A DNA stretch of 64,000 nucleotides from Natrialba aegyptia DSM 13077 (GTDB lineage: Archaea > Halobacteriota > Halobacteria > Halobacteriales > Natrialbaceae), in NCBI RefSeq assembly GCF_000337535.1, contig NZ_AOIP01000062.1:1-64000 (forward strand), written 5' to 3'. Of the stretch, positions 60,028 through 64,000 are shown one piece after another (position 1 is the stretch's first letter; each line of letters begins with the position of its first letter). The notes beneath the pieces are model-generated. The model saw nothing but the letters and a program-made list of their open reading frames with translations. It did not search any database and was not told where the DNA came from. A program made the position numbers and the translations under genes.

Positions 60028-60033
60028 GTGTGG

Positions 60034-61038
60034 TCAGGTTATCCGCCTGATGGCATTCTCGACCCCCTCGCCGTCGGGAAGGACCTCCTGTTCGAGCGGC
60101 GTGCTGAACGGCATGTGCGTATCGGGCGTACCGACGCGCTGGATGGGCGCGTCGAGGCTGAAGAACGCCTCTTCCTGTGCCCGCGTGATGATTTCGGCGT
60201 GGGTGCCATACGAGAGTGGCGTCTCGTCGGCGACGACCATCCGTCCGGTCTTTCTGAGACTCTCGGCGATAGTTTCAGTGTCGAGCGGATAGAGCGAACG
60301 CGGGTCGATGACCTCGACGCTCACGTCACCGGCCAGGCGGTCAGCGACATCGAGTGATTCGCCGACAAGTCGCTGGGTCGCAACCACGGTGACATCCTCG
60401 CCCTCGCGTTCGACGGCCGCCTCGCCGATTGGAACGATATAGTCCTCGTCAGTTGGAACATCCCCTTGCTGCTCGTATATCATCTTGTTCTCGAAGACGA
60501 ACACGGGATCGTTTGACCTGATGGCGGCCTTCGTCAACCCCTTCGCGGCAGCAGCAGTACCCGGCGCGACGGCTTTCAGGCCGGGGAAGTGTGAGATCCA
60601 CGCGTGAACTGTTCCGGAGTGCTGGCTGGCGGCACCCATCCCACCACCTTCGGTCGCGCGAACGGTGACAGGAATCTCGGTCTTCCCACCGAACATGTAC
60701 CGCATCTTCGCCATCTGGTTCATGATCTGTTCCATCGAAACGCCGATGAAATCCGAGAACATGAGCTCGATGACAGGGCGCGTTCCGGTTGCGGCCGCTC
60801 CCGTCGCAGCACCGACGTACCCGGCTTCGGCGATGGGCGTGTCACGGACCCGTTCCTCGCCGAACTCCTCGTAAAGGTCACCGGTCACCTCGAGGACGCC
60901 GCCGAACGCACCGACATCTTCACCCATGATGTAGACATCCTCGTCGCGTGCCAACTCCTCGCGCAATGCCTCTCGGATAGCCTCCCGGACCGTCATCGTC
61001 TCCGTCTCTTCCCGCTCGAGTTCTGCTTGAGCAGTCAT
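60034..61038 (-). CDS. acoB: Acetoin/2-oxoacid dehydrogenase E1 component, beta subunit
   Basis: A 334-residue thiamine-diphosphate-dependent E1 beta subunit. Canonical segments are MTVREAIREALREELARDE, VYIMGEDVGAFGGV, RVRDTPIAEAGYVGAATGAA, GMGAASQHSGTVHAWISHFPGL (split at the QHS active-site turn), FENKMIYEQQGDVP and the C-terminal VIDPRSLYPLDTETI. Its ATG overlaps the alpha-subunit stop as ATGA. With E1 alpha it decarboxylates a 2-oxo acid or cleaves acetoin, passing the acyl group to lipoamide. Family similarity alone cannot separate pyruvate, branched-chain and acetoin forms; the butanediol/AcoX context favours acetoin. Confidence 0.92.
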   Translation of the reverse strand: MTAQAELEREETETMTVREAIREALREELARDEDVYIMGEDVGAFGGVLEVTGDLYEEFGEERVRDTPIAEAGYVGAATGAAATGTRPVIELMFSDFIGVSMEQIMNQMAKMRYMFGGKTEIPVTVRATEGGGMGAASQHSGTVHAWISHFPGLKAVAPGTAAAAKGLTKAAIRSNDPVFVFENKMIYEQQGDVPTDEDYIVPIGEAAVEREGEDVTVVATQRLVGESLDVADRLAGDVSVEVIDPRSLYPLDTETIAESLRKTGRMVVADETPLSYGTHAEIITRAQEEAFFSLDAPIQRVGTPDTHMPFSTPLEQEVLPDGEGVENAIRRIT

Positions 61039-62081
61039 CGCGAATCACCTCCGCTGGAACCGCCGTCGGTACGGAGGCGGCTCGCGAACTGTTCGACTTC
61101 GGGTACCGGTTCGCTGAACATGTCTTCGTAAGCTTCCTCGGGTTCGGGCAGGTCGGAGTTCTGTGCGTATTCAACCGCGTCGGCAATTTCGTCCTCGACC
61201 TCGGCCTGGAGCTCTTCGAACTCCGCCTCGGTCAGTTCGCCGCGGTCGATAAGTCGCTCCTTGAAAGACTCGATTGCATCGCGTTCCTTCCACTGTGCGA
61301 CCTCCTCCTCGTCACGGTAGTTCTGTTCGTCACCTTCGTAGTGGCCGTTGTAGCGGTAGGTCTCGGCTTCAATCATGGTCGGCCCATCACCGGCTCGCGC
61401 CCGCTTTCGCGCCTCTTCGACGGCCTCGGTTACGGCCGTCACGTCCATCCCGTCGACTGTGACCCCGGGAATATCGTATGCCTGTGCGGTGTCACTGAGT
61501 TGTTTGACGTTATGCTGCTTCTCGACGGGCGTGGCCTCACCGTACTTGTTGTTTTCGACCAGGAAAACCGCCGGAAGATTCCACGTCGAGGCCATGTTCA
61601 CGGCCTCGTGGACCTGTCCCTGTGCGACCGCTCCGTCGCCAAGGAAGGCCAACGCGACCTGGTCACGGTCCTGGTAGTCGATCGACAACGCGGCACCGGT
61701 CGCAAGCGGCGGGCCCGCACCCACGATGCCGTTTGCACCCAGCATCCCGGCGTCCACGTCGGCGATGTGCATTGAACCACCCTTCCCGTTACAGTATCCG
61801 CTCCGTTTGCCGAACAGTTCGGCCATCATCAGCTTGGTGTCCAGCCCCTTCGCGATGCAGTGACCGTGACCTCTGTGTGTACTGGTAATGTAATCGTCCG
61901 GTTCAAGAGCAGCACATGTCCCGACACCGACCGCCTCCTCACCGATATACAAGTGAACGAATCCGGGAATCTCGCCGTCGGCGAAGTACTCGCCGGCTTT
62001 CGTATCGAATTCACGGATCGTCAGCATTCGACGCAAGGCTTCGAGTCTGCCGTCTTCCGTGTCTAGCGTATAATTTGCCAT
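61035..62081 (-). CDS. acoA: Acetoin/2-oxoacid dehydrogenase E1 component, alpha subunit
   Basis: A 348-residue E1 alpha subunit. Key parts are RRMLTIREFDTKAGEYFADG, VHLYIGEEAVGVG, DDYITSTHRGHGHCIAKG, GKGGSMHIADVDAGMLGANG, and the thiamine-diphosphate motif running from GDGAVAQGQVHEA to VENNKYGE. This segment order is that of AcoA-type alpha subunits, without the long N-terminal extension of branched-chain enzymes. A TATA-like TCTTAATGTA (62101-62110, minus strand) lies about 25 nt upstream. First gene of the operon acoA-acoB-acoX. Confidence 0.93.
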   Translation of the reverse strand: MANYTLDTEDGRLEALRRMLTIREFDTKAGEYFADGEIPGFVHLYIGEEAVGVGTCAALEPDDYITSTHRGHGHCIAKGLDTKLMMAELFGKRSGYCNGKGGSMHIADVDAGMLGANGIVGAGPPLATGAALSIDYQDRDQVALAFLGDGAVAQGQVHEAVNMASTWNLPAVFLVENNKYGEATPVEKQHNVKQLSDTAQAYDIPGVTVDGMDVTAVTEAVEEARKRARAGDGPTMIEAETYRYNGHYEGDEQNYRDEEEVAQWKERDAIESFKERLIDRGELTEAEFEELQAEVEDEIADAVEYAQNSDLPEPEEAYEDMFSEPVPEVEQFASRLRTDGGSSGGDSR

Positions 62082-62168
62082 GCTCCGTTAACGCCTACCA
62101 TACATTAAGACATAATATTATCGATTTTTCATCCAAGACCCCTCACTGGGGGAGCAGTACTCGTCCAC

Positions 62169-62177
62169 TATATTTAT
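62169..62177 (+). promoter_or_regulatory. TATA box of the butanediol dehydrogenase gene
   Basis: TATATTTAT lies about 30 nt upstream of ATG 62205, divergent from the acoA promoter about 60 bp away. Confidence 0.65.
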
Positions 62178-62204
62178 CACGGTGCATGGTAACTATCGAT
62201 TGGT

Positions 62205-63281
62205 ATGAGAGCTGTTACCTATCACGGGCGGAAAGACATCCGTGTCGAGGACGTTGAACAGGAGTCAGTCGGGAGAGGGCAGGTTCGTATCGAGATCGAT
62301 TCGTGCGGTATCTGTGGCTCAGATCTCCACGAGTACACTGCTGGACCGATCTTCGTACCCGGTGATGAACCGCATCCAGTGTCACAGGAAACGGCACCGA
62401 TAAGGATGGGACACGAGTTCAGCGGAACCGTCTCTGACGTTGGCGAGGGGGTAACGGGAGTGGATTCGGGTGAGGCTGTCGCCGTCAACCCAATCCTCTC
62501 CTGCGGGGAGTGTCGCCAGTGTCGGGAAGGAAACTACCACATCTGTGATTCGATCGGCTTCATCGGACTCTCCGGCGGCGGCGGTGGATTCGCCGAAAGC
62601 GTCGTCCTAGACGCGGAACACGCCGTAGCACTCGGTGACGACGTGCCGATCGAGTACGGTGCGCTGGTCGAACCGCTAACCGTCGCGTTGCACGCGGTGC
62701 GACGCTCCGGACTTCACTCCGGTGATTCGGTCGCAGTCTTCGGAGCGGGACCGATCGGGTTGGCCGTGATTCAGTGCGCCCGGGTCGCGGGCGCGAGGTC
62801 GATATTCGTTTCCGAACCGCGAGAGGCCAGGCGCGACCGCGCAGTAGCGTGTGGCGCGGACGAACTCATCGATCCAGCGAGTACGGATCCCGTCGAGTAC
62901 ATTGCCTCGAATACCGATGGCGGCGTCGACGTTTCGTTCGAGGTCGCGGGTGTCGAAGCCTCGTTCAACGCGGCAATTGAGAGTACGGTTCCGAGCGGTC
63001 AGACGACCGTCGTGAGCATCTGGGAGGAAAAAGTGAGCACTCATCCGAACAATCTCGTGCTCGGTGAGCGGACGGTCACTGGAACGCTCGCCTATCTCGG
63101 CGGCCCTCGATCCGACGAGGAGTACGGAATGGTGATCGACATGCTCGCCGACGGTCGACTCGATCCCGACCCGTTTATCACCGACCGGATCGGTCTCGAG
63201 GAAATCGTCGACGACGGGTTCGAGCGGCTCATCGATCCTGAAAGCGATCACATCAAAATCCTTGTCAAGCCGAACGACTAG
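62205..63281 (+). CDS. 2,3-butanediol dehydrogenase-type zinc alcohol dehydrogenase
   Basis: A 358-residue medium-chain Zn dehydrogenase. Catalytic-zinc residues are Cys37 (in CGICGSDLHEY), His70-Glu71 (MGHEFSG) and the later VEPL Glu. Structural-zinc cysteines are in SCGECRQCREGNYHIC. The long loop TAGPIFVPGDEPHPVS between the first motif and GHE is characteristic of (R,R)-butanediol dehydrogenases. The NAD loop is VFGAGPIGLAVIQCA. Interconverts 2,3-butanediol and acetoin, feeding the complex encoded by the divergent operon. The identification rests on this loop and on context. Confidence 0.88.
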   Translation: MRAVTYHGRKDIRVEDVEQESVGRGQVRIEIDSCGICGSDLHEYTAGPIFVPGDEPHPVSQETAPIRMGHEFSGTVSDVGEGVTGVDSGEAVAVNPILSCGECRQCREGNYHICDSIGFIGLSGGGGGFAESVVLDAEHAVALGDDVPIEYGALVEPLTVALHAVRRSGLHSGDSVAVFGAGPIGLAVIQCARVAGARSIFVSEPREARRDRAVACGADELIDPASTDPVEYIASNTDGGVDVSFEVAGVEASFNAAIESTVPSGQTTVVSIWEEKVSTHPNNLVLGERTVTGTLAYLGGPRSDEEYGMVIDMLADGRLDPDPFITDRIGLEEIVDDGFERLIDPESDHIKILVKPND

Positions 63282-63388
63282 CGGCGAATACCGAGCGATC
63301 GACTCGCTGCAGGTACCGTCCGAGTAGCCCTCCTCACGCACTCTACTCCCTTCCAGCGTTGGCCGTCTACTGATCAGTACCTATAACG

Positions 63389-63396
63389 CTTATTTC
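63389..63396 (+). promoter_or_regulatory. TATA box of the lipoate ligase gene
   Basis: CTTATTTC lies 24-31 nt upstream of ATG 63420. Confidence 0.55.
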
Positions 63397-63419
63397 GGGG
63401 GACAACGTCTGTCGGTTGT

Positions 63420-64000
63420 ATGCGTGTACTCCGCGGTCGAGCGTCCACCATCGAACGGGATCACGCGGTAACACAATCACTACTTTCGGAACCGATCGAA
63501 ACCGCCGTCAGGGTGTGGCGTCCGCTTCGACACGTCGCGTTCGGACCTCGCGACGTCCGGGAAGATCGGTACGAACGGGCGTGTGAAACCGCCAGAAAGT
63601 TGGGATACGGAACGTACGAGCGCAGCGTCGGTGGCCGGGCAGTGGCGTACACGGGGACGACCATCTGTTTCGCACATATCGATACGGTGGCCGACCAACG
63701 AGCGGGACTGACGGGCCGCTACGAGCGGATTCTCGACCGACTACGGATCGCACTCGATGCCGTCGATGTGGCGGCCGAACGGGGCGAGCCCGAGGCGGCC
63801 TTCTGTCCCGGAACGCACTCCCTATCGGCCGGTGGTAAGCTCGTCGGCATCGCCCAACGCGTTCGCCAGAACGCGGCGCTGACGGCCGGCATCGTCGTCC
63901 CTCGCGACCGCGACGAACTTATCGCCGTCCTCGAGCCGATTTATGCAGAACTCGATATCCCGTTCGATCCGGACGCCATGGGGAGCATCCGTCAGGCGGG
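63420..64000 (+). CDS. lplA: Lipoate-protein ligase A family protein, 3'-truncated by window end
   Basis: The first 193 or so codons of a BPL/LplA-fold ligase. It starts MRVLRGRASTIERDHAVTQ. It shows RPLRHVAFGPRDVRED, the lipoate-pocket RSVGGRAVAYTGTTICFAH region, and FCPGTHSLSAGGKLVGIAQR with the conserved Lys that contacts the lipoyl adenylate. The gene attaches lipoate to the Lys of lipoyl domains, which the E2 encoded nearby requires. The reading frame is open to the last base of the window, so the C-terminus and stop are not seen. Octanoyl transfer rather than lipoate ligation is possible. Confidence 0.85.
   Translation, partial: MRVLRGRASTIERDHAVTQSLLSEPIETAVRVWRPLRHVAFGPRDVREDRYERACETARKLGYGTYERSVGGRAVAYTGTTICFAHIDTVADQRAGLTGRYERILDRLRIALDAVDVAAERGEPEAAFCPGTHSLSAGGKLVGIAQRVRQNAALTAGIVVPRDRDELIAVLEPIYAELDIPFDPDAMGSIRQA

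Noticed and set aside
1-64000. CRISPR arrays, rRNA or tRNA genes, intact insertion sequences
   Set aside because: No regularly spaced repeats, no rRNA-like sequence, no tRNA cloverleaf and no transposase or integrase reading frame were seen on either strand.

Overview
The window is haloarchaeal chromosome (class Halobacteria). The signs are GC-rich codons, very acidic proteins, and A/T-rich TATA boxes 25-33 nt upstream of many ATGs with almost no leader. There are also Tat-type lipoproteins, Tat-secreted enzymes and a HalOD1-type small protein. The genus cannot be told from this sequence. The first 27 bases are not genomic: bases 9-27 match the Nextera/Tn5 mosaic end, so base 1 is a contig edge with untrimmed adapter.

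Region 1 (about 28-32,760) looks like a glycan utilisation locus. It holds seven Gfo/Idh/MocA oxidoreductases (one truncated by the contig edge), two xylose-isomerase-like TIM-barrel enzymes, and an FAH-family hydrolase. It also has a luciferase-like flavoenzyme, a non-canonical Nramp-family transporter, and a type I sulfatase with the CxPSR formylglycine motif. Further members are a GH20 beta-N-acetylhexosaminidase, a large esterase-like hydrolase, a 1251-residue Tat-exported heparinase II/III-like protein and a SelA-like PLP enzyme. A complete ABC importer of the peptide/oligosaccharide class follows (two permeases, a fused double ATPase, a lipoprotein binding protein and two small membrane proteins). 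Together they suggest capture and breakdown of a sulfated, amino-sugar-containing polysaccharide.

Region 2 (about 33,540-51,550) differs in composition: CTCGAG, very common in region 1, is almost absent. It is bounded by gene-free stretches of about 0.75 kb. It encodes sugar-acid catabolism: Gfo/Idh, FAH-family hydrolase, enolase-superfamily dehydratase, LutC plus a LutB-LutA fusion, UspA, a frameshifted Zn-alcohol dehydrogenase and a three-gene UxaA-type dehydratase. It also has a TRAP transporter (DctP-Q-M), two SDRs, mannonate dehydratase UxuA and an IclR regulator. The set fits hexuronate breakdown combined with a diketo-hydrolase route for 6-deoxy-sugar acids, in which the lactate formed is oxidised by Lut proteins. 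Three copies of a 17-nt motif, TCCA-N3-TCGTTGGACA, at the IclR end are a candidate operator.

Region 3 (about 52,300-64,000) starts with an AT-richer IclR gene and a HalOD1-like gene. It then carries an acetoin/2,3-butanediol cluster: lipoamide dehydrogenase, esterase, SDR, an unusual E2, an AcoX-like kinase-fold protein, E1 beta, E1 alpha and butanediol dehydrogenase. A lipoate-protein ligase cut by the window end closes the region. Decayed or frameshifted genes are at 2593-2791, 40,320-41,344 and 51,162-51,546. I saw no rRNA, tRNA, CRISPR array or intact insertion sequence.
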